DNA of 64,000 bases from Aselliscus stoliczkanus (Eukaryota > Chordata > Mammalia > Chiroptera > Hipposideridae): positions 73,942,687 to 74,006,686 of the forward strand of contig CM066732.1 in NCBI GenBank assembly GCA_033961575.1, written 5' to 3'. Every line of letters starts with the position of its first letter. Within the stretch, counting starts at the first letter, position 1. Positions 1-12,416 of the stretch are shown piece by piece. The translations under genes and the position numbers were made by a program. The notes beneath the pieces were generated by a model. The model ran no database searches. It saw only the letters and a program-made list of their open reading frames with translations, and had not been told where the DNA came from.

Positions 1-39
1 GAATACCTTCAACACTGTTTGTTTGACAAATTTGGTTTT

Positions 40-648
40 TTTATTTTTTTAGGTTTTAAAACTTTTTTGGGGGGTATTTGAAAACTGTGCATTCCAATAA
101 TTAAAATCATTTAAACAAAAAGAATGACACTTGGAGTAAATTGCATTTTAGACTTTGCAGGCACTTTGGACCCACTTGATTTTTACTCTAGATTTCACTG
201 TCAGAACACCCAGCTTCTTCCTTCACCAACATAAAAGTTGTTCTCCCAGACAGCTGGAGAGACAGATGGGAGAGGCAGGTATGGCATTTGTTGGCAGTAA
301 TTCTTTGTTGTGAAAAGGGGCGCTATAGTCATCTAAACTTGATTCAACCTCTTTGCATCTTACAAAGTTGAACAGCTAAAAAGAGTAAACTAAGGCAGTG
401 TTTGTGGGATGGACAATACATATTGGCCGTGGGTGCCTCGTTATGATTCGTCTTTCTTCTCCTGTTGAGTAGTTTATTTTGCGGTAGATGTTTCCCTTGA
501 GTTTCTGTCTTCTTCAATTTCGACTTACCGAATTTCTCAATCTCAGCCATTTGGGGCTTGTCAGACGTGGTTGCCGGCGTAGCGGAGCGAGGCACGTGCA
601 CGACTGGAATCCGGGCTGCCTGCCCAATGGCCACCTCTGAGTGCCAGC
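40..648 (-). pseudogene. TMSB4X pseudogene: Processed pseudogene of thymosin beta-4 (TMSB4X-type)
   Basis: The minus strand reads 5'UTR, CDS and 3'UTR of thymosin beta-4 without introns. The translated part MAEIEKFGKSKLKKTETQ matches the actin-sequestering family core, including the LKKTET actin-binding motif. The 3'UTR resembles that of TMSB4X (TTTTAGCTGTTCAACTTTG region, then the terminal AATTATTGGAATGCACA block). The parent is a 44-residue cytoplasmic G-actin-binding peptide. The copy is dead: the initiator ATG is ACG (plus-strand 566-568), and about 4 bases are missing after the KTETQ codons, which shifts the frame and loses the normal C-terminus. A degraded T-rich tract at about 36-50 (a poly(A) tail on the minus strand) and TTTGGTTTT at both 31-39 and 649-657 fit an L1-mediated retrocopy with a short target duplication. 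Nearby there is no promoter or partner gene. Assignment to TMSB4X rather than TMSB10 rests on the 3'UTR, from memory. Confidence 0.93.
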
Positions 649-657
649 TTTGGTTTT

Positions 658-1109
658 CAAATGTAATTTTTATTCATCAGAAATTTTTTTTAGTCTGAAA
701 AATTTGGCACTCTCCCAGTCTTCATCCATTTATCCATCCATGGGACCTTCTTCATCATCCATCAAGCTACAAGTCTTAACAGCTATATCCCTAGACTAAA
801 GAAATAAAAATACATTTATATCTATCAATATCTGAATAGTTCCATATAGAAAGTGTACCAAGAAAGAGGGAGTTAGAAAACAAAAGTAGACAAATAATAA
901 ATTTAGTTTCTTGTAGACCCACTGACTATTTTCCATTAGGTATGCCCAGTTTCTTGTAGGCCCTGGTGTGAAGAATATCAAGTGGATAGACTTCATTCCA
1001 CTTATTGTGCAACCATTCTTTCTCCTTGTTGCTTCGTTGAGTTTCTCTCATAGCATCTTTTATTTAAGCTTTCTCAGAAAATATAATAAGGTGAGGAATT
1101 TGAGGTGGA
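658..1109. other. Unassigned stretch
   Basis: AT-rich sequence between the pseudogene and an L1 fragment. Open frames are short and have no recognisable domain. A 'ccatttatccatccatggg' style pyrimidine stretch is present but nothing I can assign. Confidence 0.5.
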
Positions 1110-1550
1110 GTAACCCATGTGTCCATTGATGGATAAAATGGACAAAAAAAAAAAGTAGCATGTACAGACAATAGAATATTATTCAGCCCTAAAAAAGAAG
1201 GAAATCCTATCACATGCTACAACATGGATGAACCTTAAGGCCTTTGTGCTAAGTGAAATAAGCCAGTCACAAAAAGACAAATACCTTATGACTCCATTTA
1301 CGTAACATATTTAAAGTAGTCAAATTCATAGAAACAAAAAGCAGTGGTTGCAGAGGTTGAGGTGAGAAGAAATGGGGGGGGGGTTGTTTAATGCATATAG
1401 AGTTCCAGTTTTGCAGGATGAAAAAGTTCTGGATATCCGTTGCACAACAATGTAAATATACTTAACACTATTGAACTGATGACTTAAAAAGGGTTCAGAT
1501 GGCTAAGTTCATATTATATGGTTTTTTTTTTACACAATTAAATGAAAAGA
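1110..1550 (+). mobile_element. 5'-truncated LINE-1, ORF2 end plus 3'UTR
   Basis: Reads as the L1 ORF2 C-terminal region: 'gtccattgatggataaaatgg', 'agaatattattcagccctaaaaa', 'acatggatgaacctt' and 'gtgaaataagccagtcac'. A 3'UTR with 'gcagtggttgcagagg' and a late A/T-rich tail follow. Many frame breaks and substitutions mark it as an old, inactive copy. Ends are approximate. Confidence 0.85.
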
Positions 1551-3234
1551 TGAAGACATCAGTTGTATTTCCTTTACTTTTTAGTATTGATTAGAACAAT
1601 CCACTGGTGTACACTGAGAGTGGGTAACTATTTAAGTCCTTCCCAAAGGATTGATTTTTAAAATAAACGTCTTATTATGAAAAATTTCAAGTATTCACTG
1701 ACTTGAATAGTATATATCCACATATATTCATTACCAACTATAATTTATAGCAACCATAACTATAATTAAATTATAATTACCATTATAATTTTACTAATCT
1801 TGTTTCATCTATTTCTCCACCTTTTTTCCTGAAGTATTTTAAAACAATGCATAGATTAGTTTTTAATTATAGGCTTAGCAATTACTTCAGAAACTCAGAA
1901 TGCATTGTTTAAAGGTCTTGTCACATAAAAATAATATTTATGATTTAGATGAGGTATTTTCTGACTTTAATTTCTTTAAATATAAAATTCAGATAGCTAT
2001 ATAGGAAAAACTATGGGGAAGGTCTATGATTAAAGGAATAGGAATGTTGAATGGAAATGATCAAGCCCTTATGGCTGAATTTGGTACTGTTTAGGAAGTG
2101 CTAAAGGGTAGAAGACTAAAATTTTTTAATTTTAGGAATTGGAAATTCTATAAAGAGAATATATTTGTCTCTTCTGAATACAATATGAAGTAAAATCTTT
2201 TTAAAAGTGTGATCGTTTTAACACTACTCCCTGGAGAAGAAAAAACAGCTAGTCTGGGCCCATTTACTGACCAACTGGAGACCTTGGGTGAGTTGCTTTA
2301 TCTTTCAGGGCCTTAATATCCTCATATATAAAAAGATGCCTTTGGAAAGAATAATTACTAAGGTCATCTCCAATGTAAGAATCCTGTGATATGAGAGTAG
2401 GAGTGAGTATTTTACTGCAAAAGATTTCAGTAGATTAAATTCATGGCCGAATTTACTCTAGTAAAGGCTCTACCTTTTGATATGGTTGCCACTATTCTCA
2501 GGTTATGAAAGTTGAGACATCATTTCATATCTTAGCTATCATCAAGTGAAGAAGTAGCTATGATGCAAAGTAACCTGTATGTTGTTGTAGAATAGTTGCC
2601 AAAACATCCTTGTAAAGTCTTTTATATAGAATTTGGTAGGATAAAACATTATTTTATATTCTTATCCATTTTATATCCTAAATTTTTAAAACTTAAAATA
2701 AAAATAATATATAATGAAATAATGTGAACGAAGGAGTTACTTGGTTACTTTGAACCAAGGAATTTTTTAAAACAGGAATTTCTTTATTAGAAAATTTATG
2801 AGAAAAAAAACTGTGTGGGAAATACGTTTTAAAATGGTTGGGTGCAAGGGTGTAAATTGTGTCATTGTAAGAAACACTGTTCACACCTTTCAAGTGCAAA
2901 TGTTCTTCAGTGTGGTCTGTGTAGTCCATCTATCTGATCTCATCTTTGTATGAAGTGTCATGTGTTTCTTTAATAAACATGTACAGAAAGGTTTGCTGCT
3001 TAGAAGGCTCTGGGTTGTGGAAAGTGGCTCTGTGTTAGTCCTGAGCAAAATGGAGAAGTTAAAGGAGGAGCTTAAAGGATGCCCATCTTTGGAAATTTCC
3101 CTTCAACAGTGTCCTGCTCATCCTCAGGGTGAACAGACATGATCAAGGAAACAAAGGAAGTCGAAAAGTGCCAGTTGGTATGGATTATGTGTCCTAACAG
3201 AGAACTCCCTGGTTGAATAAATTCTTCAAAACAA
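1551..3234. other. Unassigned stretch with one probable MIR piece
   Basis: Mostly AT-rich unique-looking sequence. Around 2270-2370 the string 'accttgggtgagttgctttatct...cctcatatataaaaag' looks like the core of a plus-strand MIR. The open frames here (for example 2693-2929 minus and 2960-3142 plus) show no recognisable domain, and I do not call them genes. Confidence 0.45.
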
Positions 3235-3825
3235 AGTTGGCTACCATATGACCCAGCAACCCCTCTTCTGTATCTACCCCCAAAAATATGTTAACATTTA
3301 TCCATAAACATATATGTACCTCTATGTTCATTACAGCGTTATTCATGGTGGCCAAGACATGGAAACAGCCAGTGTCCTTCCAATAGTAGATTGGATAAAG
3401 ATGTGGTACATATATACAATGGAGTGTTACTCAGCCATAAGAAAACTTGAAATACTGCCATTTATGAAAACATGGATATCTTGAGATTATCATGCTAAGC
3501 GAAATAAGTCAGATAGAAAGTTGAGACCCATATGACTACACTCATATGTAGGATATAAAACTGAAAGCAACAAACAAAACAAACAAACAAACAAACAGAA
3601 ACTCATAGATACAGATAACAGTGTAGTGGTTACCAGAGGGTAAGTGGGGAGGGGAGATGGTAGGAAAGGGTAAAGGGGGTCAAATATATGGTAATGGAAA
3701 GAGAATTGACTCTGAGTGGTGAACACACAATATAGAAGATGTATTATAAAAATGTACACTTGAAACCTATATAATTTTACTAACCAATGTCACCCTGATA
3801 AACTTAATAAAAACAAAACAAAAAA
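3235..3825 (+). mobile_element. 5'-truncated LINE-1 (ORF2 tail and 3'UTR)
   Basis: Starts in ORF2 with 'ctaccatatgacccagcaa' and continues through 'tggccaagacatggaaacagcc', 'acaatggagtgttactcagcc' and 'gcgaaataagtcagatag'. It ends in the 3'UTR with 'gtggttaccagagggtaag' and 'ccctgataaacttaataaaa'. The 3'UTR matches, in reverse, the left ends of the L1 copies at 22.9 kb and 51.5 kb, so the three belong to related subfamilies. Internal CAAA repeats lie at about 3570-3597. The reading frame is broken. Confidence 0.92.
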
Positions 3826-6800
3826 TTGGTTCAGATTCCCAATCTCTAGGTACCCATGCTGAAATGCTGGATGGTTGATTTCAATTACCTTAGGCCACCT
3901 GGTGTCAATTTAATCACTGAGATTCAGAGACTCTTGACCAAAACCATCCAGTACCTTCACCTATATTCAACTTGACCAACTGGGAGTTTCTGAGGCCCTC
4001 AGTCTGTAACATCAGTCACCATGAGTGTCCATTTTCCCCCTTCTGCTATTTGTACTTTCTGAACCTGAGCATGATGCCAGAAACAATCTTCTAAACCAAC
4101 AAATTCATCATTGATGCCAATTTCTTCATTTCCACTAGATTTATCCCTGGAATTCTGTCAAGAAGAGAGAGAAAAATAGTAATAGCTCAGGAGACTAATT
4201 CAGAAAGAAATAAGAAAAATAATAAACATGGAGCAAGATTTATTCAGTGTGGATTCAGAAAACATTTATTTCCAAAATGAAATTCATGAAGATGTGGCAA
4301 TTAAAGGATTATTCAAGGGGAGACACCCCAGGTGGAAGAATATCAGGAGTAACGGAGAGCTCAAGAGAGATCAGGGGCTCAAGTGATGTATTTGAAAGGA
4401 AGATAAGTGACTTTTCATGCAGGAGGAGGGGAATTTTCCTTTCAGTGTAGGGATTCTATCTGGAAGTAGTTCTCTAACACTGCTTATGGAAACATGTCTA
4501 CAGAGAACTAAATAGATTTTGACCTTATCCTTTGACTCAGCAGTTAAAGATGCACTGTTTAAGTGGCTATGATCAATTTTCTTGATAAATTTGAGTTAAT
4601 GACATTTGCCTATTCACTAAGATTTGTGCAGTAGTAACAGCAGGCTTTGTGTTTCTTGAAAAGAAAACACTACTATGCCAAGTGATGGGACCATTCTCTG
4701 TGTTCCTCTCCCCAGATTGCAGACAGCCAAGAATGGCTTCTTGTGCCCTATCATTTTTGAAGATCTCAGTTAATAGAATTTACATTAATTGTCTGAAAGA
4801 GAAAAATTAAACCTTTCTTTTAAATCTTGCTTTTCACTGAGTTCCTCTGAAATCCTTAGATTAATTACACAGTGTTGTTCTAATTCCACAACACAATTTC
4901 TGAATGGAAACCTCAAACATGATATATTTTCCTATTTAAGGAATATTGACTCCAAAGATTCATAATGTGGAAACATTTTGGAGAAATAACACATGTAACT
5001 CTGCTGTTTCTGTTATTCTGATGTGCTGGCAAGCACTAATTAGAATAATTGGCAAGGATTAGCAAGAAATACTAGTTGGATTTAGGAAAGCTACAAAACT
5101 ATCCCTCTGGAAAGGTAAATATGTCATATTTTGCATCCAGCAATAATAATTATAACACCTGAGACTTTCTCCTGGGCTTTACACCACCTAAGTAATTTTC
5201 TTTAAAATATTAATTTTCTGGCGCAATCTTCTCTCTCTCTCTCTCTCTCTCCTTTTTTTTTTTTTTTTGGTTGGGAGCCAAGTTGAATGTACCTTAGTGA
5301 GCTAAAATGCTCAAAAGATGTCACTTTATTGAAGAAAAGTTATCCTATAATTTAAATAATTGTTAGTGTTAGAAAATATTTTAATTTATTATCTGTTCAA
5401 ACATTTTAAGTATCCACTCAGTGGTATAATGGAAGTTGACTTAAAAATTCACGGTGGCCAAGACTTTCAGTCATCATCTTTTTTTAAGAACTTACCATCT
5501 TATATCAGGTAATATTTAACTACTGGAGCATCATTTTAAAAAACCACCAACAAGTTGCCATTGATTTGTCCTGTGTTATCAGCGGCAAGCTGAAGCAGAA
5601 ATAAAGTGCTTAAATAAGGATAGAATAGAACTAATGATGGTGTCATGGAAGAATCAGAAGCAAAAGTCCACAAACAAGAAATAGAATTTGAAGTGACTTG
5701 AGTAATTTATTTTAGTCTGATTAGTGTTAAACACAGACCTCTTCCTCATGAATATTCCTTTGCCCTGATTCTTCATTATAATTGTTTTTCTTCTCAATTA
5801 CTATTGGTATGCCATGGATGAATTAAAAAAATAAAAATGTTTACACTATTAAATAGACTTGTTTGGGGGCTCGAGAAGTAGTTATTCACTGGTTACTATT
5901 CATAGGAAAATCACTATACAAAAATATGATCTTTTCAGATATTTGGGAATTGGGATATAATATATCACTTCAGTAAAACTTGAAAAACTTTAGCGTTTTA
6001 ATGTTAAAATATTCAAATATTTTCTCAACATAGACACTAAAGGTTATTACTATAATGTAATTATGTATCATATAGTTGGTCAGGTCTTGGAAGATTTAAT
6101 CAATTGGTATTTGAAAAGTTTTGTAGGTAAAGTTTTTAGAAGATTACGTTTCTGGAATTTTTTATACAGTGGAATTTCTGATGCTACAGTAAATTAAAAA
6201 GTTGGATGATTTTCATGTGCTATCCTATTTCACTAATACAGAACAACCTTGAACCACACTAGAGCAATAATTACTTAACCTAAATCAGAGACCAAGCCAG
6301 GCCAAACAGCTGTTTTCATTTTGGTAGGAGATCCATTTGATTTACTCTTTTAGTCAGCTTTCATTACTGTAGAAGACAAAACTTCACTTGAGTTTTTAAC
6401 CCTGAATTCTCTGCCTTGTTTGCTGCCTGCTATAAAATTGCATGGTTGAGCTGCCACAGCAGCTGAACAGGCTCTGGTGCTACTGTAGCATTGTGAGAGG
6501 CTCTACTTCAGCTCTGGGGGAGGGGAGAGGAGCTTTGGGGAAAACAGATAAAATCTAGGTCCTTCCCACTGCCATTTCAAAAGACAAAAGAGAACAAAAC
6601 TGGTCATTATTATCCTAATTATAAGAAAAGTCTTCTGGAGGGAATACCTGGTTTAAGTAGCACAAGCAGTCATCTAACAGTTGTCATCAGTTGTGTCATA
6701 GCTCACTGGTCGTGGAAACTATGGAAAGGAATGTCAGAGACACAGAAAGAGGCAATTTGAGTTCAAATAGGTGTTACTGGTAGGTAGATACAGATGGATT

Positions 6801-8754
6801 AGATATTAAATCATTACCCCTAAAATTGATCTCTTGCATGCTATATAGTATGTTCTCTTTTAAGCTGTGAAACCAGTTTTTCTAGACTCTCTAGAAATGA
6901 GGATACACCAGTATTTTGTGGTTTGTATTAATATCATGACTTTTGTAAACCTATAAACGTGAAGTCCCCACTCTCCCCAGTGAAATTAAGGTGAAACAAT
7001 ATTGGGACCTTGGACTTCATGGAAAAGGTGGTTTATACCATTTCTTAAGATTGTTGTCCCTTGGGGGGAAAAAAAATCCTTGTAATTGTTGGTGCTGATT
7101 AAATCTGGTTTTCTCTTCCCTCAAAGCAATCTGTATCAACTCCTTAAATAAACAGAACCTGGCAAGACAGTAGGTTCTCTGTGGCTACATGGATTGGCAT
7201 AAGTAGAAGAAACCACACAAAGACATCTATTAGATGGTTGTGATGAATTCTTTGACATCTTTCTGCCATCTTAAAGGCCTGCATTTCTTAACCACATTTC
7301 TTCTAGATTTTTATAGGGTTCCCTGAAAAAGAGTTTCATTGTCAAGTAAATTTTGTAAACACTTTCTTAAATCATGGCAATACATGATAGCATATTGTAG
7401 CTCTGAGAAATCCAGCAGAAAAGGAATCTTTAAACCTAGTTTAATTTAGTGTTCACCAAACTTATTTGAGTAGGAAACACTTTCTTTTTTTTTTTTTTTT
7501 TTAATGTGACACCATAATATCCCACAAAATAGTTTTACTTTGGATACTCATTTGGGTTGGGTCATACACTATATTGATATTATCTAATTTAATTATTTCT
7601 TCATATGCAAAAATATGTGGCATTTAAAGTGGTAAGGGAAAGGAGTTTCTTTTGGTGCCTATTTTTTTAATAACAAAATACTTCAGAGGTCTTGCTGCTG
7701 CTAGCTAAGAAAGACATTTGGGAGATTACCAGCTTGGCTAAGGCTCTTCATAAATATCTTTATTAAAGGGTAATCATTTTGACAAAACCCAGGAAACTAT
7801 AGTGATGTCTCTACATTTTTCTAGCCAACTCATAACAGTTAGTGTTGGGGAAGAGTCTTATGGAAAATAACTGAGAACTAATGATAAGTAGAAGAACAAA
7901 GATTTCCTGTGGAGCAACACAATCTTTACAAAGAGCCATGGATTGCATTTTGGATGTTAGCAAGCCACAAAGAGAGAAAACTAGTTGAAGACTGCTTCTT
8001 TATTTAGGAAGTCTTTAGGAAGATGGCTGGTATCCTCTGGGTGCTGTACCTAAAACATAGTGGATTATTTCTGGGTTAGTTCCTGACCTCCATGGTGAAG
8101 TTTAAATGACTGAGTGCTGGGTCTTGGAATTCTTCCCTTTGCTGAAGGTTCTGGTATTGACCACCTGGTTTTGTCCTCAAAAAAGTTTGAATTTATTTAC
8201 TGTTCTCTTTATCTCACCTCTTTCCTCCCCCTTTTTTCTTTCTTCTTTTTCTTTTCTTTCTTATTTCTTTTAAAAAGCTTGAACAGGAGTTGTGAAAATT
8301 GCATCTGCAACAAACAAATCCAGGGATCCGAGGGCCGATAATCTCTGTCTGAAGTTTACCCTTTTCACAGTCAGTTTAATAAAATATAGTTGACATTTGC
8401 TAACAAGTTTGTCCTACGAGAGTGAGGAGGAAGCCAGATGAGAAAAGGACTCTTTCATTTGAAGAAATATGAACTTTAGTCTTTTTTTCTGGTAGAGCTG
8501 TAATCCATGCGTTTGTTTGTTATTCTGTTTAAACTAATACAAGTTATTGTTCACATGGTGTTGAAACAAATATTTCAGCCTCGCAGATGGCTAAATTGGA
8601 ACAAAAATTAATTTGCTGTTATGGTAATTGAATTAACTAATGTCAGATGTATCTGATGACAAACATCAGGTCATTATTGCCATCATCACCATCAATCTCC
8701 ACAAGCCAAAACAATAATAATGCTCTTATACTGTATTGCTTCCCATAGTTTCAA
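3826..8754. other. Long unassigned stretch
   Basis: Nearly 5 kb with no repeat or gene I can name, although diverged elements may be present. Low-complexity items are (CT)n at 5230-5252 followed by a T16 run to 5268, a T run near 7484-7502, and a pyrimidine-rich tract at 8216-8270. The part around 8560-8720 has clustered TAATTG/AATTAA and TGTCA/TGACA motifs typical of homeodomain sites. Open frames up to 75 codons have no family features. Confidence 0.45.
5230..5268. repeat. (CT)n microsatellite followed by poly(T)
   Basis: About 11 CT dinucleotides run directly into 16 T residues, a pure pyrimidine block. Confidence 0.97.
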
Positions 8755-8965
8755 AATTACTTTCACATATATTATCTCATGTTCTTCTCAAAACAACCTC
8801 AAGAATTAGCTAAGGGTAGAACTATTATTCCTACTTCAGATGTAAGCAAAGTGAGGTTTTAGAAAGGTTCAGTGACTTGCCCACTGTCACAAAGTTCATG
8901 ACTGGAGAAGCTGAGATTCAAACTAGGGTTTTTCGGATAACCAGATTCTCTCTACTACTCTCTAC
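8755..8965 (-). mobile_element. MIR SINE fossil
   Basis: Reverse-oriented MIR. 'attatctcatgttcttctc', 'ctattattcctacttcagatg', 'aaggttcagtgacttgcccactgtcac' (partly diverged) and 'gctgagattcaaactaggg' follow the order of the MIR antisense consensus. Confidence 0.85.
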
Positions 8966-10114
8966 TGTCTCAAGCACTGTAGTGTTCTGACTGTCTTGTA
9001 GTTTCCATTAACCATTTTGTCTAATTAAAAAAATTATACACTAATTAAAAAATATATACTTATCCTGCTTTTCAGCCTTGAGGGTGTTTTAAAAATCCTA
9101 TAATTTGTCAGTGTTGATTTTTGAATACAGTTATGTATTTGGTGTAGTAGTTTTTTAGTTGTTTGTAAACTAAATAACAACTTGTAAATGGAAAGATTTA
9201 AACTTATAAATGCAAAGTGCTTTCTAAAAATTATGCTTCCTTGTGAAACACAATAAAAATTTTTTTTCCTCATTTCTGAATCTAGATACTGGTAGATAAG
9301 GAAATTAATTACAGTTACAGGATGACAAAAGTTTAAAGTCAAGTAATTAAATTTCTAATCTGTTGCTTAGTCGTGTGAGTAACTTTGCTTTTCTACTTAG
9401 ATCCAGTACAAATGAGCTGGAAAAGGAAAGATGCCAACAAATATATGCATTCTAAATAACAAAGCTGTTGGTCTGTTCTAAAAAGCAACAATTTGTGCCT
9501 CTAATCATCCCTAAAATCCAGTAAAGATGTATCTGCATCCCAAAGGGTAAATGTATTGTGAGACTCATCTCACTTTTTTGTCTGGTGGATTATGCAGATT
9601 TAATTTCAAGAAACCATGTGCTAAAAGTTGAATTAGTTATACAACTTGCTTACTTTGGTGTATAAAGAAGATACCAGTGACTCACTATATGAGTGGGGTG
9701 TGGTGTTTAAATGTGGGTCCAGTCATGGGTTTCACAAATCCATCTACATGCTGACCTCAACTGACCCTGCTTGGAACCAATGTGACAGTTGATAGGGATT
9801 AGGATGCAATTTTTGTCCTGTGCACAAGGGTATGTTCAGCATCAATATAAAACAGATGACTCAGTTATAACATAAAGCACAGGAGAGAGTAGGGCTGCCC
9901 CACAGAGGTCAGATTTCCATTAGAAAAGCTAAGCATTGGAATGAAATGATGGATTAGTTCAGTTAGGCAAAATCTTGCTTACTCACTTTGCCCAAATTAG
10001 CACATTTTTTTGTCCTCAGTGATCTGGATAATTACTTCATTTCACTGCTGCCTTCTGTCTGAAGAGGTCTGGTCATAGCCAGTAATTAACATGGCCTGAA
10101 TGGAAACTTGTCAG
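8966..10114. other. Unassigned stretch
   Basis: AT-rich. The 102-codon minus-strand frame at 9034-9342 is low complexity and has no recognisable motif. Nothing further assigned. Confidence 0.45.
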
Positions 10115-10335
10115 TCCAATTCAATTCAGCAAATAAATGTATAGAGCACCTTGTATATATGTTCATCGCTATGCTGTGTTTTGAAATTCAAAGGTGAATC
10201 TAACATGGTCCCAGCCTCTCGGGAGCTCCCAGACTATGCCAGCTGGGAGGAAACAAACTCATACCGCCTCTATGATGTGATGAGCTAAGTGCTATATTAG
10301 CGATGGTGGGGACGAGGCAGTATTCTGTTAAGAGT
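10115..10335 (-). mobile_element. L2 (LINE/CR1 clade) 3' end fossil
   Basis: Antisense L2 3' terminus: 'gcaaataaatgtatagagcacc', 'catggtcccagcctctcggga' and later 'gtgatgagctaagtgctat'. The order matches the reverse complement of the L2 tail seen in plus orientation at 57 kb. Confidence 0.75.
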
Positions 10336-10744
10336 ATACAGAGGAGAATTGTTCATCAGAAGTCAAAGAAGTGCTGTTTGAAGTAAATGTACACAGGAGT
10401 AAAGAGTGTTTGGAAGGGTGTTGTGGAGTTCAGCACTCATTATTTACATTTGAAAATGTAAATGCCAAACAGTAGAGAATTAGAACTCTTCCATACAAAG
10501 GCAAAGGCAGTTTTAGAAAAGAAAGTTACTGATGAACCAATAGATAGAGAAAAGGGAATCCACTGTTTTTAAATGTCTCTGCTGTGGCTAAGGTAAGTTA
10601 GTGCTCCTTCTAACAGAGGAAGTAACTATGAACTCTTGACCAAAGGTGCAGGGAAATCGGATCTTTTAAAACACTGATTTTTTTTTTTTTAAAGATCCCT
10701 CTTGAACTTTAGAGATGGAGCACCAATTTAAAATAAACACACCA
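10336..10744. other. Unassigned stretch
   Basis: Nothing recognised apart from a T run at about 10679-10690. The last 15 bases are the left target duplication of the following SINE. Confidence 0.45.
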
Positions 10745-10868
10745 GGGCCGGACGAGTTGGCGCAGTGGTTAAGCACTGGCTTGGGACGCCTGTGGTCCCA
10801 GTTCGGATCCCACATATGAAGGCCAGTGACACTGCCCTCTTAAAAATAATAATAATAATAATAATAAC
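10745..10868 (+). mobile_element. Short-form tRNA-headed SINE (type A)
   Basis: The head 'gccggacgagttggcgcag' carries an A-box-like segment and 'gttcggatccc' a B-box-like segment. The copy stops at 'actgccctct' and goes straight into an A/ATA-rich tail. An exact 15-bp target duplication, AAAATAAACACACCA, flanks it at 10730-10744 and 10869-10883, indicating a fairly recent insertion. Confidence 0.96.
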
Positions 10869-10883
10869 AAAATAAACACACCA

Positions 10884-12253
10884 TTCTTAAAGCAGCACAT
10901 GGGTGCCCAATTGTGCCCTAAGGCTTTTTCTTCCATTTAAAAGTGAAGTGCAGTCTGAAGTTTTCTGGCAGCACAGTAAATTCCCTACATAATAATCCAT
11001 GCTAAGGACAAGGTTGACATTGGGAATAAAGATTGACAGTGAGATCCCTTCCAGAAAACCAACTGCAGCGATGATTGCTATAGAATGTCACTACGGTTTT
11101 CACCACAGGAGCAAACCTGTCCTGGAGGTGTGTTCGGCCTGTTGGTAATCATACTAATCAGAGGCAATATTTGTGAGTTGGCCTGGTGCCCTGGAGAAGT
11201 GATACTGAAAAAGGAAAGGACCTTATAGGAAATTACCTTAAACTGATAATCATGCCAGCATCAAGGGTTTCATTTGGTTATCTTCTAAAACCTCTTCCAG
11301 TTTAATAATGAGATGCTATTGTTTTTGTACTAAGAGGGAAATGTTGACTAACAAAAGCATTTGCTTGGAGTAGTTTGTCTAGAAAAAACGATGTGTTGTA
11401 ATGTGTTCATTTTCTCATTCCTTTACAGACGACATTAGTTTGCAGAATATTTAGGCAAAGGTTGTTCTCTGAGACCATGGAACTAAGCAAAGGGAAGTAT
11501 CTCAGATTCCAGCTTTTATTAAGTCATGATTAGAGTAATGTTTTAGGAGGATTCATTGGAAATGTGTGCATAGGCTGAAGAGCTGAGAAAAACTCAAAGC
11601 AAAATTTTGGACAGAATGTAATAGTAGTAATCTAGGGTAGAGGTGATGTGACCTGGTACTAGAATGATGGTAGATAAAAAGTGAAAAACAAAATAAGAGA
11701 AATACAAAAGGAAAGATGGACAAGATTAAGTAACAATTAAATGTAAGTGAAGGAATATATAGAGAAAAGTGGGAGTGCTGGTCACAGAAATGGCCAAGTA
11801 GTAAAGTTCAAAAGTGAAAATAATTTAAGAAGAAAAGGGAAAAAAGATGAAGTGTTGATTTAGGACCAGGCTGATAGAGTGGGGCAGACAAGCAGAAAGG
11901 GAGAGAGCTATCTTCTGTATTGATAATATCAATACAAGAGTAGTCTGTTAAACTGAAGTCTCAAGTGATTGACATTCAGAAACAATTGGATTTGGAATAT
12001 TGAACTGCCTTCCTTGTCCTTGTTATTTTCATTGTTGTTCTACTTCAATAAGCACTTTGTTCAAATTGAACATAGTCTTACCTATTTTATAAGGAACATT
12101 TAAAACCACATCACGTTGGATTTTTGATCATGGAAATACATGAAAGTCTATTTCCTAATGTGATCACTGTTGGTATAATATGTGTAAGATACTCTTATTA
12201 CAACATAAGTTGTTATATAATTACCTATGTTTTGCATCCTAGTTGTTATCATT
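10884..12253. other. Unassigned stretch
   Basis: No repeat recognised. The more GC-balanced part at about 11020-11170 looks unique and could be conserved noncoding sequence, but that cannot be judged from one genome. The remainder is purine-rich (11580-11900). Confidence 0.4.
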
Positions 12254-12260
12254 ATTCACC

Positions 12261-12409
12261 TTTTTTTTTTTTTTTTACCTGAGCCATCCTGCCACCTGTT
12301 GGGAGCTCAGCGGCAGCTCAACTCGGGCTGGCATTGAACCGCCGTTGCTCAGAGCTCGGCTCGCACTCTTGAGCGAGCTCTTAACCAACTGAGCCACTCG
12401 CCCGGCCCA
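12261..12409 (-). mobile_element. tRNA-headed SINE, type B
   Basis: In reverse it reads 'gggccgggcgagtggctcag', then 'gttaagagctcgctcaagag', a B-box-like 'ggttcaatgcc', 'gagctgccgctgagctccc' and a poly(A) tail (T16 at 12261-12276). ATTCACC occurs immediately on both sides (12254-12260 and 12410-12416) as a short target duplication. It is the same family as the copy at 63031. The 68-codon frame across it is only the SINE read through. Confidence 0.93.
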
Positions 12410-12416
12410 ATTCACC

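Noticed and set aside
3910..4160. Possible second retrocopy
   Set aside because: Moderate GC and a translatable piece, but no match to a known protein, no A tail and no target duplication.
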